From: Bimastos eiseni | Taxonomy: Eukaryota > Annelida > Clitellata > Crassiclitellata > Lumbricidae | Length of the DNA: 64,000 nucleotides | NCBI GenBank assembly: GCA_959347315.1 | Contig: OY365810.1 | Coordinates: forward strand, 8,961,647-9,025,646 | Reading direction: 5' to 3' | Shown here: positions 12,205 to 23,999 of the stretch, piece after piece | How the letters are laid out: each line of letters opens with the position of its first letter | How positions within the stretch are numbered: the stretch's first letter is position 1 | The notes under the pieces: model-generated | Told to the model about the DNA's origin: nothing | The model's database searches: none | Seen by the model: only the letters and a program-made list of their open reading frames with translations | Translations under genes and position numbers: made by a program

Positions 12205-12490
12205 TGTGTAACAAACTATTCAATGCTCATAAACAATTTAAACCGAATACTCTCAACTAGCAACTGGGATGAGGGAGTACCATGAACAAATGCCTGTACA
12301 TCATCAGCAAATAAATGACCAGCAGCACCACAGATCGAGAAAAGAAGGATGTCAGCCGTTTAAAGGATGAACAAGATAACATAGCCCTGAGGAACACCAA
12401 GTTTGACGTGCACCCATTGAGTTCTGGAGTCACCAGTAAAAACCATTTGGGTTCGTTCGGAAAGGTACGATATATACATGTAGCTGGTCC
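12205..12490 (-). mobile_element. CR1/L2-like LINE reverse-transcriptase remnant
   Basis: Minus-strand reading gives FTGDSRTQWVHVKLGVPQG at ~12450-12395, then after a gap LFADDVQAFVHGTPSSQLLV at ~12320-12265. These are the GVPQG and FADD motifs of non-LTR reverse transcriptases. The LINE at 55.4 kb reads GTSRSRWVPAPFGVPQG and LFADDIQAYVHCKP at the same places, so both belong to one family. This copy has stops and frameshifts. Confidence 0.7.
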
Positions 12491-12499
12491 ACTAATATA

Positions 12500-13790
12500 T
12501 ATTACATATAATAATCCATATTGCCTGTTTTAATTTCGAGTGAATCAAAAGCATTACACACACATACTTGACTTCGAAACCTTCGCAAGCCCACCTTAAC
12601 TTTACTGACCTGAACCTGTGCTCACAATTCCTAACAGCAAATTGAACAGTTAGTCTTCAAAAGCGATATCAACCATACGCCTACTGTAAAACTTTCAGAT
12701 GTCAACCCACACCCAATCCGATATTTGCTTACATAATACTATCACGAACTATACATACAGTTTATTGTAGTTATTACGGCGTCTTAATGCTATTTAGGTA
12801 ACGTTATTTTCCTCAGGTTTTATAAATAGAACTTCCGCATACATGCGTCGCCTTATAGCCAATAAGATCTTATCATCATGTGATCAACCTCGAACTAACC
12901 TCCTACTGGTACATAGGTGGCACTGCCCAGTCTGATTCTGGTCCCTATAGGTGCCATTATTGTATCCCAACATAGTAGGCCTATTTATATGAAAAACATG
13001 ATGATGAGTTGTTGTATTTCGTTTTATGGGAACAATACAAAATGTTATATGATGATATGCATGCTTAGGCTTAGCGACTACACATGTATATTTCGACTCG
13101 CAATTGGCATTCATTAAGACTCGGTGGTATAGATGTAGCAGGAACCGGGGAATAAGACGAGAAAATAGCCCTACTAACAGAATTAAGCCTAATAACAGGT
13201 TTCTGGGCTAGACCTATTCGTCAACTTTTCTAAGGATCACTTGCGCTTTCAAGTTGCCCAGTCTTAACCGTGCACCGTGTACACCCTTTGTAGCCTAGCG
13301 TTCCGCTTCGGTGGAGGGTGGCCAGGATCACTCCACTAAGAGGTTGGCCAGCAAGCGGACCCCACTAAGCAGAACAGCTAGTTTATTTGGCATTATGATT
13401 TCAGGATGGGAAACAGTCTTGTCGTGTGTTAAATTAACATAGGACGTTTGAAAGATACCGTAGAATGCCTGGAGACTATGAATGTGCCAGCTGTAAGAAT
13501 ACATGGCGTACCGGATCCGGAGGAAGTTTGTTCATAGTCAAACAACCTACCCGCTTGGTTCATCGCAACCTTCTTTTCAGTAGGCCTACCTCTTTCCCAT
13601 CTGATTAATCTCTCATTCCTACCCCATTTCATCCCCCCCTCAATGTAAAATTGCCATCATCCACCAAGGCTAAGAGCAACAATCTCTCTCAGAATGCTGA
13701 ATTTTGCAAAATCTCCATCCTCCCTGTTCGTCCCAGACTAGTCCAGAAGCAAATAAATTGTTTACAGAATTGCTTACCCTACCCTTAGGC
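12500..13790. other. gene-free stretch
   Basis: No gene, RNA gene or transposon motif was recognised. Short open frames on both strands lack any familiar motif. Confidence 0.4.
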
Positions 13791-13794
13791 AAGT

Positions 13795-13915
13795 GTAGGA
13801 TAAATGCCCCCGGACTATTGAGAACGAACAATTACTCCCGGATAATTGCCCCTAGGCTATTGCCCCTAATTTTGTGTAGGATAATTGCCCCCAGGAAAAT
13901 TGCCCCCTCCCCTAT
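13795..13915. repeat. word repeat, GGATAATTGCCCC
   Basis: Words such as GTAGGATAA, ATTGCCCC, CCCGGA and CCTAGG recur with irregular spacing, as in the repeats at 10.7 kb, 15.43 kb and 24.76 kb. Confidence 0.7.
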
Positions 13916-13978
13916 ATAAAGGTTAAATATGTGTATAACTGCAGACTTGCCAAATGTATTTATCTTCAATCTAAGTTG

Positions 13979-14129
13979 ATAATAATAATTATAATGATGA
14001 TGCTGATAATGATGATGCTGATAATGATGATCATGATGGTGGTGGTGGTGCTGGTGGTGGTAATGATGATGATGATGACGATGACGATGACGATGACGAC
14101 GACGACGACGATGACGATGATGATGATAA
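13979..14129. repeat. GAT/GAC trinucleotide microsatellite
   Basis: A run of ATG, ATGGTG and GAC/GAT triplets that gives poly-His, poly-Met or poly-Thr artefact frames on both strands. Confidence 0.9.
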
Positions 14130-14149
14130 AATTTATTTATTTTAATTCC

Positions 14150-16000
14150 ACACTGACTAACCGCAGCATGATTACAAGTAAAGTATGATGACAATTAATA
14201 AGTATATCTTTAACTTCTATTAGGCAAAATATATTTGAGGTAAAACCAATTTCTATTTAAGCACGAATTATTATTCATAAATCCAATTTCTGCTTAAATA
14301 TTTCTGAAGATAAATAAGACATTCCGTGAACGAACAAGTGAACTTATAAGACAATGAACAACTAGGCCTAATTACTAATTATCGTGTAATACCAGATACG
14401 AAGCGTAACAGTGATCTATATAATTGTGCTACATAATAATCTATCCAATAAATCAGACATTCCGTGAACGAACAAGTGAACTTATAAATTTCTCTTAAAT
14501 GCATAAAATGTTATTGAATAGGCCAACAGTCAGTGACGCGCATTCATCTCCGTCCCCACTCCAATCACCAATTAAAACCTAGAGCACACATTCATGTTTT
14601 CCCACCTAAAGACGACTCTTAATAATATTAATTTATCCCCAGATCATTAAACAACAACATTTACTAGTTTGTTAATATTTCTACCTACTATTATTGATCG
14701 CTGTCACTCATGAAGGCATTTCTGCGTTATTGTCAGATTGTCTTATTTTTAGACAAATGAATGATATTTGTCTTCTTCTTCTAAATTAACCTGTTATTGC
14801 CATAGAACCGGTTTAGTATAGTTGATGTTTGATAAGATAGTGCAATTCAACAATTCAAATGAACTAATATCAAATAGTATTATTTCGTAGGTAATAAACA
14901 CATAGAGGATACAGTTCACTGTAACATACATATTGTGTGTAGGCTATGACTGCAGACTGGGCTCAACCCTTGGGGCCGTCAACGTCACAGCTCCCCATTC
15001 CGATTTACGCATATTCATGACCCGCCTTGCGGGCCAACCTGTCAGTTGAGTAATCTTGGAGGGTGGCCGACACGGCCATTAGAGTGACTTCGACCGATAT
15101 ACAAAGGTGGCTATTCAATCTACCAACCAACACATGACGAATGCCTCTTCTCCATCCTCCTTGAACATCGGCGAATATCCGGACGTGCGTCATCTTCCAC
15201 CAGTGAGGAACTACTCGTCGACACGGCACCCGTGTTTGCAAATAGACCTCGGCATTCGCCGCTCTACCCTTTCGGCGCAGCAAGGCCCACCGACAAATAG
15301 AAATAAGTAATATATCTTTGGTTGAGGCACTCTTCAATGTGAATATTTAAAAACCATTGTGGGCTCGGGCTCAGAGGAGGATTTAACGGATTAAACCATC
15401 AACAGAGCCCATGTTTATTATGAGTGTAGGACAAAAGCCGCCCGGACAAAGCCCCCTAGGACAAAATCTCCCGGACAATTGACTAAATAACTGATTGATT
15501 AACTAAATCACTGCATGCAACTAGTGAAAGATCCTCATGCATAATATTACGCCATGCTTTGCCCTCCATAAACCGAATAACAAAATTTATCCCTTACCAG
15601 ACCCTAACATATAATTTATATACTAGTGTTTCAAATAGATAATTTAATTAGGTCAGCTGAAAATTCCGTCTGAAATCATTGACCCTACTCTACTAGAATC
15701 AGATAATAATATAATCTACCAAAACTGGTTTGAATTACATGTAACTTTGTGTCATCGAAGCAGCACCCCATTGCAATTCTTGTATCAAGCTTAATAAGTG
15801 ATGGTTAATTTGTTTAGTCAATGGTTTGGTCTCACACTGACTTCAATCCTTCATACTACCTGCTGGATGATGGAGAAAGGTGGATACGGAAAAATGAAAG
15901 AAGAGGCTCAACACAGGGAGGAATGGCGTCATTGGACATATGAACCTGCCTGAAGATTGAGAACCAAAGAAGAGAGAGAGAGAGATGCAACATGCTTGCA
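14150..16000. other. gene-free stretch with short repeats
   Basis: No host gene was recognised. A 32-base direct repeat (starting GACATTCCGTGAACGAACAA) lies at 14318-14349 and 14456-14487. The part 14950-15310 is more GC-rich than its surroundings and is open on both strands, but shows no known motif. A word repeat (GGACAAA, CCCGGACAA) sits at 15425-15480. Confidence 0.45.
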
Positions 16001-16017
16001 TTTCCTCCAGGCAGAGT

Positions 16018-16215
16018 CGTGTTTTTCAGTGGTGAGCCACTCGATTTGGAATTACCTCCCTCTGACGCTCTGATCCATTCCTAGACCTCTTTCTCATGAA
16101 TTCCTCTCTCTTCTTAAGGTTACTTTATTTCGCTGCGCTGAGGTTGGGAGCCCCTCTGATTAGTCACCTTGAAGAAGCGCTATACATAAATTCTAGTAAT
16201 GAATGAATGAGAGAC
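16018..16215 (+). mobile_element. 3' end of a CR1/L2-like LINE
   Basis: The reading '..IWNYLPLTL', 'SHEFLSLLKVTLFRCAEVGS' is the C-terminal end of CR1/L2 ORF2. It is followed by 'gcgctatacataaattctag' and a TGAATGAATGA tail. The element at 55.3-56.7 kb ends the same way (LLKSFLFGCGWVG, then 'cgctatataaatta' and a GAATGAAT tail). Only the last ~200 bases remain: a 5'-truncated copy. Confidence 0.7.
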
Positions 16216-16932
16216 TTGAATTGGTCTTCGGTGGAAAAAACACAAAACACGTGTTTATGCAATTACTTACAAAGCATATACTTGTACAGAAGGCCTACCG
16301 CCAGCGCTACAGTATGGTGCATGTATAATCTAACCATAACTCACTAAAATATGTTGCCATAAAGTCTTCCCCAGAATCTCAGCCAAAATTTAAAAACAGG
16401 CTTATGACTACTTTTAAACAGCCCCGGATAACTAAAGAGCTGCTATAATCAACTAAAATTGTTATATCTAAGACATTTACATGTATATAATATTATGAGA
16501 CAACACTGGCGAATGAGGCCAAATAAACAGTATATAGAAACACATTTTAAAGTACTGTCACAAAAGCCGAACCTGATGTCCTAAAATAGACTTGTTGCCT
16601 TTTTGAACCTTTAATAACACGGGTCAGAAAGGATAAAACACAAGAAGTCTAATGGTAATCGTAAGCACATAACTTATGAAGTACCACTGGAATGCATCAG
16701 CTTATTCACGGGCGCTGCATCGAATCAGCGAAGTTGTCCAAAGGCTGATCAGTGTGGGAGGCAGAGTAGTTGCGCAGGCGGGTGTCGTTTGGTCGAAGAC
16801 TTAAAGGTAGGTGAACTTGATTATAGAGATGGAAAAATTAGGCTACAATACACGTATGTTCTATTGATTCAAAAGGATATTTAGTTAACGACCGATTTCA
16901 ATCCTGACTACTTTTTGTCATAACAAAATATT

Positions 16933-17834
16933 CTATGGTTTCACAAATCGTTTAAAATCATAAATCAAAATTCTTCCGTTGGTGGATATTTGCTTCTCAG
17001 AATCCCATTCGCTGTCAGCCACAAACAGTCGACCATTTGACTCATCCAGAAGAACCCTATTTGGGTTTCGTAATCCGTGTTTTTCTTCTTTTGTGAGAAT
17101 TTCTCTCTTTAATTCCAAATCTGAATCCAATAGCAAAACTCGGCTATTCAGGTAATCAGCAACCATCACAAATCCATTTCCATCGACAGACAAGTAGACT
17201 GGAGAATTAATTTGTCCGATGCTAGATCCACATTTTCCACCGAATGACTTCTTAGGCTTTCCATCCGCATCCACCATACACACTCTATGCAGTTCATCAT
17301 CTCTTACGCCATGACAGATCACAAAATTACCATTGGACAGTTTTATGGCATGCCATGGATGACTAATATGTGCATATGTAGATAGGAGAAATACTTCTCG
17401 GATTAACTGCCCATCTGGTGAATACTCATTTAATTTGTTTTTCTCAAAGACGGTTAATATCACAGTCCCTTCATCTGTAACAGACAGACGACCAAAACTG
17501 TCTCCTACTGACCACTTCTTTAGTAATTTTCCACCTGGATCAATTCTCAATATTTTATCGGACTGAACATCGTCCTTGTTATCGATAATATAGAGACATT
17601 TATTTCTGTTGCAGGATCTTATATCCAAAGGATCAATTAATTCCTTCAAAATCCATCGATTACTGAAACTGAATTTCATTGAATAATAAATTTCAACTTC
17701 TGAGCTGTGATCACTCACAACAAACAATTCCTTGTTAAAGATCGTCAAACCTCTGATCGTTGACTTTCCATGTTCAGAAGATTTTAGACTAATTGCATGA
17801 ATCAAGACTGGATCATAATTATACCCAAGTTGAT
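16933..17834 (-). CDS. gene 2, exon 4: NHL-like beta-propeller (C-terminal exon)
   Basis: Last exon of gene 2 (exons 23484-23472, 22414-22082, 21802-21335, 17834-16933; 571 residues predicted). The acceptor is tattttcag and the exon starts in phase 1 (G|AT, reading D-Q-L-G-Y-N). The ~300 residues show the same blades as gene 1: LTIFNKELFVVSDHSSEVEI, KCLYIIDN, LRIDPGGKLLKKWSVGD, EYSPDGQLIREV, HPWHAIKLSNGNFVICHG, NGFVMVADYLNSRVLLLD and NGRLFVADSEWDS. The frame is open to the stop at 16933. The intron before it is 3.5 kb and contains a Helitron-like element. Function is inferred from the family: a ligand-binding propeller. Confidence 0.87.
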
Positions 17835-18761
17835 CTGAAAATATAAGAACAGTTGTTAATTCATTAATTAGCAAATAATTATTTTTAACAACCATGGGCA
17901 AAACCCCGACGTCAAGCCGACTATGATAAATTCCAGTGGCACTTTATAAGTTATGTAATTACCATTACGATTAAACTTCTTGTGTTTTGTCTGTGCTCAT
18001 ATACTTTGAGTCTATGACCAAAAAGACTTCTGTAGTGCCACCATATTAACGCACAGAGCTCCAGACGTTGAATCACAGAGACAAATCGAACATCAGGTCA
18101 AATCCAGAGTTAGTCCTAAGTGATAGAAAGACAGCCGATATAACAGCATATGAGTCGCTAGAATCGGAGTCAATAACTTTGAAGTGGGCGACAGCCATTA
18201 TATATAGTAATGAAGAATTACCACATGTAGACTTACAAACAAACAGAGAAACAGGCAAGACAAGTTCGACCGCAGAGTGCGGCACAAAATTCGTCTACTC
18301 TAATTATGACAGAAGGAATAATTATTTTATGCCCATTTGACAATCAAGTAGTTAAACGATATCTCGTGAATTCTGTGACCGCTGACGTCTAACTTTGAGG
18401 GTACTAGCTTTTACGATACCGTAGGGTAAGTAAGTGCATTTTGCCACTTCTACGAGATACGAGGCTGGGGAGCAATAATCCATGCATGCAGACAACGTCG
18501 CGACGGCGCTCATGACATGCCAATGAAGTGAATTACGCAGAATGTCATGGAACCCCTATTTGATTTAAATATAGATTGTACAATTGTCATGTATTGTACA
18601 TTGTACAGGAAATACCAGCAACGCTGCTTGCAGTTCAGCAGTGCCGGTCCCAAGACTGAACATAGGAGGAGACGACGATGATGATCATTGTTATTACAAA
18701 GTGTAGTAAAATTCCCACTATCACCAGAAGGAAATTGCGCAGCAACGGAATTATGATTTTA

Positions 18762-19132
18762 CTAGCTGGTGTATCCAACGTTGCCTGGGTTAAGAAATAT
18801 GGAGAATGGAACTGGACTTGACAACTGGATATCCTTCCTCAGGTGTGTCTGTCTTTCGCCTCGCACCTCGGAACCTGTGAGTACAGTATTGACTCCTGGC
18901 GACTGAGAAGGAAACTTTCCTTTTATGTGACCTTCTTGGGGTAGCAGTCCAGAGACAGGTTTTTTGCCCTGGAGACCAGGAAGACGGCGGCCGCGGGATA
19001 CACGAACCTCTCATGTGCGTGTTCCAGGTGTTTTCGAGCCAAAGGTGAAGGTTTCGAGTCAATAACTCTAAAACTGGGCAAATGCATAGCCGGACAGACA
19101 GGCGAACAGAATCTTTTCTTTATATATTTCGA
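18762..19132 (-). mobile_element. Helitron-like non-autonomous element
   Basis: On the minus strand it begins TCGAAATATATAAAG after an A and ends CACCAGCTAG before a T. The interior (CTGTCCGGCTATGCATTTG, GACTCGAAACCTTC, CTTCTCAGTCGCCAGGAG) matches the element at 7195-7692. It carries one copy of the internal ~200-base unit where the other carries two. It lies in intron 3 of gene 2. Confidence 0.6.
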
Positions 19133-19389
19133 TTTGGCCGAGTGTCGCAGATTTATTTTCGCTTAAAACTGCTCTGTTTCGTAAAACATGAACAATATTG
19201 TTTAGTCCACAGTTGGTATCATGGCAAATTCCTCTCGAGGTCGGTTTCTCGTAATCATGAGCACAGTAACTAAATGGAAGCGAATGAGCAAATGACTATT
19301 TCTCGACGAGCCAGTGGATTTGGTAAAAATTTGTTTCAAACGCAACGTATAGCGTTCGTTTAAAGGAACCTTGTGTAGGTAATGTACCG

Positions 19390-19745
19390 TTGTTTGGGGT
19401 TTCTGGCTGCCACGCGTTTGCACCGCTCCTGCCAGGGCATCACGTTGCCACATGTCTACGCAGCGTCTACCTCGTCTGTCGTGTCTGCTCGTCTCCCCTA
19501 CGTTGCCACGTCTATCGCGTCTGCCGAGTCTTCACTCCGTCGCAACGTCTCCGTCGCGTTCCCACCACGTCTGCTATGGCATGTATGGAACGCACCAGCA
19601 ACCTGGCAACCGCAGCGACAGTCCAATTTTCATGATCCGACCCATCAGTAATGGCCTCGACCCGACTTCTCGAATCAAATTTCCGACCGGATCCGACACA
19701 TGACGTGCATGACTCGACCCAATCCGAACCGACCTGACCCGCCTA
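19390..19745. repeat. CGTCT-rich and CGACCC-rich low-complexity stretch
   Basis: The part 19440-19570 repeats CGTCT/TCTGC words, and 19635-19745 repeats CGACCC/CCGACC words. The overlapping open frames in three phases are produced by this composition. No protein motif is seen. Confidence 0.6.
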
Positions 19746-19749
19746 TAAA

Positions 19750-21330
19750 GGCTAATTTTACTAATATTTGTTATCGTCAAATTCTAGTGTAGTCAAAACG
19801 CAAAACAGTCAGACCGCCATAATATTGACATGCGAGAACGTATCAGGGAAAGTACCCTTCGTTTATACCATTTCCCTTTAAACTTACTTTTTCCACAAAT
19901 ATATTCAAAAGAATTTCAACTATTATTAGGTACGTTAGAGTCCGGCCCGCATATCCCATAGTTGAATCGTAAGCTAACTCACACGCTTGTAGTCAATGCT
20001 TTGACCCTTTTTAAATTCATGAAAAATTGTTCTATGCGATAGCTTGAGCCGAGTTTGGTGTTAAAAGGAACAGGCCCTAAGTTTTCGCGCTAATTTCTAA
20101 GCCATGTTCATTTTTTAAATTGTAATTGAGTAACACCAAGGTCCGATGTCGGTCGGTAAAAGCGATGTTGCCTTATGTAAGAGATTTTGATCTCAGGCTT
20201 GTTCGGTCTTTGCACAGGAGGTCATAGAATCGGGCACTTAAGCGGACCTACATTGTATAGGAAATCAAGTCGGTCCGCAGACCGAAAGGGGCGGGAAGAA
20301 ACAGCGGCTTGCGCATAAAACGATAATTAGGAAGCAGTTCCCTTTGAGTTCTTAAGACAAATATAATTAGGCATTTGATACGACAGTCAAAGAGAAGCCA
20401 AACAAGACATGAGTCATTTAGCATAATATGTAAGGAGTGAGGGCGACGAACAATGAGTTTTATAAAAAAAAATGAAGGAAAGATGAGCGCGCCTCAGGAT
20501 GCCCAGCAGTGAATTGCAGCAGTCGATGAGACACCAGATGTAGGCAAGAATTATGGTTGTTAACACAGTTGAGGACATATAATTATATCTTCTCTTTTTA
20601 TTCTTACATGTATGAGCCTCGGGTGATAGTACAAGCGGTCTCGATAAGTTTTGAGTTAATTGTCTTAAATTCCGGTGCTATGAACAAAAACCGGAAGCTA
20701 TGTAAAACGGTTTTTCTGGTTAACGCGTGAGCCAAGTAACACTGAATTCATATCGATCTTATTAAAGTGCAACAAATTCTAAGAGAGAACCTGAAATTGT
20801 GAAGTTTGCGTTTAAGCAATTGGAAGTTTTTGACAAACAATAGCAATGACGCTGATGTAAAGCCACCATAACGGAACAACTTCGAGTTTCTCAGGGTAAG
20901 TAAGGTTATGTCGCAAATTTATAATTTCGTTTGGTATTTGTTAAAGAATTTGCTTGTTTAAAGTCGTCTAGAAGATTTCAGACATGTCTAAAAGAGCTTT
21001 CTTTATGCTACTCAGAAGATAGGCTGACGAAAAGATATATAAAATATAAAGCAGCATTAGAAAAATTGTTCTTGGGAATTGGTACTACATTTTAAGTTTC
21101 AAATTGAAATTATAAATGCACGTTTTCCCCGAAAACCGATACATGAGTATTTAACAGGCTTTTATTTAAGGTCGCTTGTCTTTTACTGTCGTGTATTGAC
21201 TTGAACCTAGTGTTTAGTCTCTGTCTCGATCTTGGTACCTCACTGTCTCTGTCTCGTTTTGGTCTCGAAGTTCAAAGTATTGCATGCCAGTCTGGTCAGA
21301 AAATATCAAAAGCAGACGAGTTAATTTTTC
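19750..21330. other. intronic gene-free stretch of gene 2
   Basis: This is part of intron 3 of gene 2, between the coiled-coil and propeller exons. I recognise no motif, RNA gene or mobile element here. Confidence 0.45.
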
Positions 21331-21334
21331 TTGC

Positions 21335-21802
21335 CTTTTGTCGTCTTCAGTTCTTGCTTGAGTTCCTCGATCTTCTCTTCCAATGTCTCGAGTGTCCTCT
21401 TATACGTGTTCACTTCTGCTACTAGTCTATTGTTTGCTGCTTGTAGCGAATTGATGGCCTTTTTATTATCTATTTCATCTTTAGTCTGGTCGATTTTGGT
21501 TTGAAGTGAACTGATGGTCATATTTGCTGCAACCAATTCTTGCTTCAGTTTGTCATTGTTCGCTTGAAGTTTTCTATTGATTCTTTCATTTTTGTCAAGC
21601 TCCTGTTTCAGTTTCTTCGCGCGTGAATCAGAATTAGCTTTCTCGTTATCCAGTTCTTTTTTCAAAGCTTTATTTGACAAGCAGAAATTCTCTTTCTCAA
21701 TTCTTTCGATTTCAATTTCTCTTCTCAGGAGATTAATTTCGTTACTTTGCTCTGATAATAGACTTTGTTTTCTCTTTATCTTTGACTCAGAGTCACCTAC
21801 TC
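21335..21802 (-). CDS. gene 2, exon 3: coiled coil with GC donor
   Basis: A 468-nt exon, phase 1 at both ends, 156 residues. The acceptor is ctttcag. The expected donor position reads AAAAG|GCAAGAA, a GC in place of GT; GC-AG introns are a known minor class. Reading through instead meets a stop 14 bases later (TAA ending at 21321). The protein is a long coiled coil: EQSNEINLLRREIEIERIEK, ALKKELDNEKANSDSRAKKL, LKQELVAANMTISSLQTKID and LEEKIEELKQELKTTKG. It is longer at the N-terminus than the gene 1 copy and close in length to gene 9's. If the GC donor is not used, the gene would encode a CARD-coiled coil protein without propeller. Confidence 0.78.
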
Positions 21803-22081
21803 CTGAAAGCAAGAATGACAATTTGTATCACACTACGGTACACCTTACCTTCCTCTTGTAACCTTATAAAAATTATTTACGTGTCACTTAAATCTTGTAA
21901 CTGTTCGGTTTTTGTTAATTTCTATTTTAATTTGATCTTACTTGAGAATTAAAAAATTTACTATTTGCATGTCCGTTATTTCTGTTTCGGGTGTCGTTTC
22001 CAATTATAATAACGACAATATTTCCATAGTTGCCGACTTGGTAATGTGCTAAGAATATTTATATGAAATAGAAAAACTTAC

Positions 22082-22414
22082 CCCGTAAGCTTAATTCTGT
22101 GTTCTGCTGTACATATAATCCGTATCCTGATTCTTGGTTGTCAATGTATTGGAGTAAGTAGTGTTCTCGTTCACTTAGTGCATCCCTTACAATTAGAAAT
22201 GCTTTAGGGTGTTGCGTGGAAAATAGATAGTGTAGGAGACCTCGACATCTGTCAGGAATTGTTGGATTATCATGGCGGATCCTCTCCCATTGCTCGACAG
22301 AGATGACTCCTTCTTGCACCAACCAATCACTTAGTCGAACTGGATCAACATCGGTCACGAATTTAGCATATACGTTCAGAATCCGATGCTTTATCTCGTC
22401 ATTGGACAACGACC
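22082..22414 (-). CDS. gene 2, exon 2: CARD domain
   Basis: A 333-nt exon, phase 1 at both ends (acceptor ggttttag, donor GGG|GTAAG). It encodes ~111 residues with the CARD pattern DEIKHRILNVYAKFVTDVDP, VRLSDWLVQEGVISVEQWER, PDRCRGLLHYLFSTQHPKAF and LIVRDALSEREHYLLQYIDN. It is clearly related to gene 1's CARD, with most changes on charged surface positions. CARDs recruit adaptor or caspase CARDs in innate-immune and death signalling; whether this one does is inferred. No RING or B-box exon lies upstream of either CARD exon, so CARD replaces those domains. Confidence 0.83.
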
Positions 22415-23471
22415 CTAAAACCAGTATATAAAGATATACAGCAATGAACAATCCATTCTCTAACAGACTCTCAGCATATAATAGTTACTGTTAATACATA
22501 TTCCATCGAAATCAGTTGCAAAGCTTTTAATGATCCTGTAATAAATTACATAAAATAAGATGAAAATTTCCGATTAGCTGAAGTAATCCAATTTGATGCG
22601 TTAGAATTTAGCTTCGGAAACATATTCAGAACGTTTCACGCGCTGAAAGTTGGTAGGCCAACTATTGATGACCATAATATGTGTGACTAAGATGAATTCG
22701 TGGCCTTGCTTTTACGTCTCAACATACAACTAGAATAGTAACTTAGACGTGCCTTAAATTCATCCAATTGGTTGCTGTGGATAGTTTTGTCTTTGGAGGT
22801 CATCAATGTCTCTAATCAGTAGGCTACAATCGTCGGTGGTTGGGAACTACGGCATGACTATACGCGCAGTAAAGTAGACCCTAAGTGGATCAGTCCGACC
22901 TCCTTTGATCATCGCTTTTAATGTTTATTGTCTAGATCGAGTTGAATTTGTGTTCAATATTTATGATATCTTTCTCAAACAGTTACATATTAACACACCC
23001 TCTTCGAAGGTCAACACTCCGCAGTGTTACTATAGTACATAATATATATATATATGTATATATATATAAGAAGGTTTAGAATACACTACAACAAAGGCCG
23101 ACCAGCCGTTCCATTCCCTAGGCGGAGTTGATAAAATGAGAAGTAGAATATGACCGCTACATTGTTGAACTCGCCTCCGTTAATTAATAACCCCTTGTGA
23201 TAATTCGTTCGTCGCCCGGCTGCTTACAATCACTCTGCTGTGTCAGCTTGAATTAATAATGAACACGAATTTAATGAATTATTAAAAATGAAATGTACAT
23301 GGCTAAACAGAAAGGCATAGCATGTTGAGACACTGGACGCAAAAGAAACGTTATCAGTCGCTTATTTTAAGTATTGAAACTATAGATAACATCTTTTGTT
23401 TCCATACTTCTGACGTCTCTAATGTTATCAGAGGCATCTTCCTAAAATAAAATCTGTATAGAAATCCTTAC

Positions 23472-23484
23472 TTGAATATGCCAT
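23472..23484 (-). CDS. gene 2, exon 1: start codon exon (MAYS)
   Basis: The ATG at 23484-23482 with A at -3 and G at +4 begins M-A-Y-S plus one base, then donor A|GTAAGG. It is identical over ATGGCATATTCAA|GTAAGG to gene 1's exon 1 at 9063-9051. The phase joins correctly to the CARD exon (reading M-A-Y-S-R-S-L-S-N-D-E). Flanking sequence on both sides is also shared with gene 1, which shows that the two loci duplicated together. Confidence 0.6.
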
Positions 23485-23512
23485 TCTCCTTGTTGACGGG
23501 CTTCAATTCCGA

Positions 23513-23752
23513 TCACGTGTCGTCTACCTGTGAAACAATGGGATTATCTCTTACTGATATAAGATAAGCCAAATGACGTAATGCTTCAAACAGTACTATT
23601 AAATTTGCCTCAACTTGATCACTGAACTTGTCTGCTGAATTTCTACCTAGTTCTATGCTATCTTCCGTCTTCCAATCGCTCTCTTCCCATATGGAACCGC
23701 TTTGTGAGCTCTTCGGCCTCCACCTCTTCCTGTTCTGCTGGAAACTTGCCAT
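23513..23752 (-). CDS. uncertain upstream open frame at the 5' end of gene 2
   Basis: A 79-codon frame starts with a good context (TCCATGG) as MASFQQNRKRWRP and includes DQVEANLIVLFEALRHLAYL. A donor-like site (CA|GTAAGAG) follows 'LIS'. The matching region of gene 1 (about 9120-9215) keeps VEANLIV and is open in the same frame, but its far end is not conserved. It could be an upstream coding exon, a 5' untranslated exon or chance. I do not recognise a domain. Confidence 0.25.
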   Translation of the reverse strand: MASFQQNRKRWRPKSSQSGSIWEESDWKTEDSIELGRNSADKFSDQVEANLIVLFEALRHLAYLISVRDNPIVSQVDDT

Positions 23753-23999
23753 GGACCTCCGTTATATATCTCTTCGAAACCAAACAGATGAGCACCAGAC
23801 TATATAAACACAACACATTTATTTCTATATTATGAGCTGCACTTAGTGCCGTGCGCTTAAATCCTAATTAGAAACATGGAGATTTTGAGTCTATTTGTTA
23901 TCTTGGATCATATTGACTCTGTCGGGCAGTCACAAGCCATTAAAGTGGCGAGCGAGGTAATAGCTTCTTGTATATTTGTCTCAATCGGTTCATAGCTAA

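Noticed and set aside
13290..13380. Possible tRNA in a GC-rich stretch
   Set aside because: No box A/box B spacing or cloverleaf could be drawn.
13832..14194. Histidine-rich protein on the minus strand
   Set aside because: Product of the GAT/GAC microsatellite; no motif outside it.
22415..22451. Hydrophobic N-terminus MFIAVYLYILVLG on the gene 2 CARD as a signal peptide
   Set aside because: It lies upstream of the acceptor ggttttag; it is intron read in frame, and gene 1 has nothing similar.
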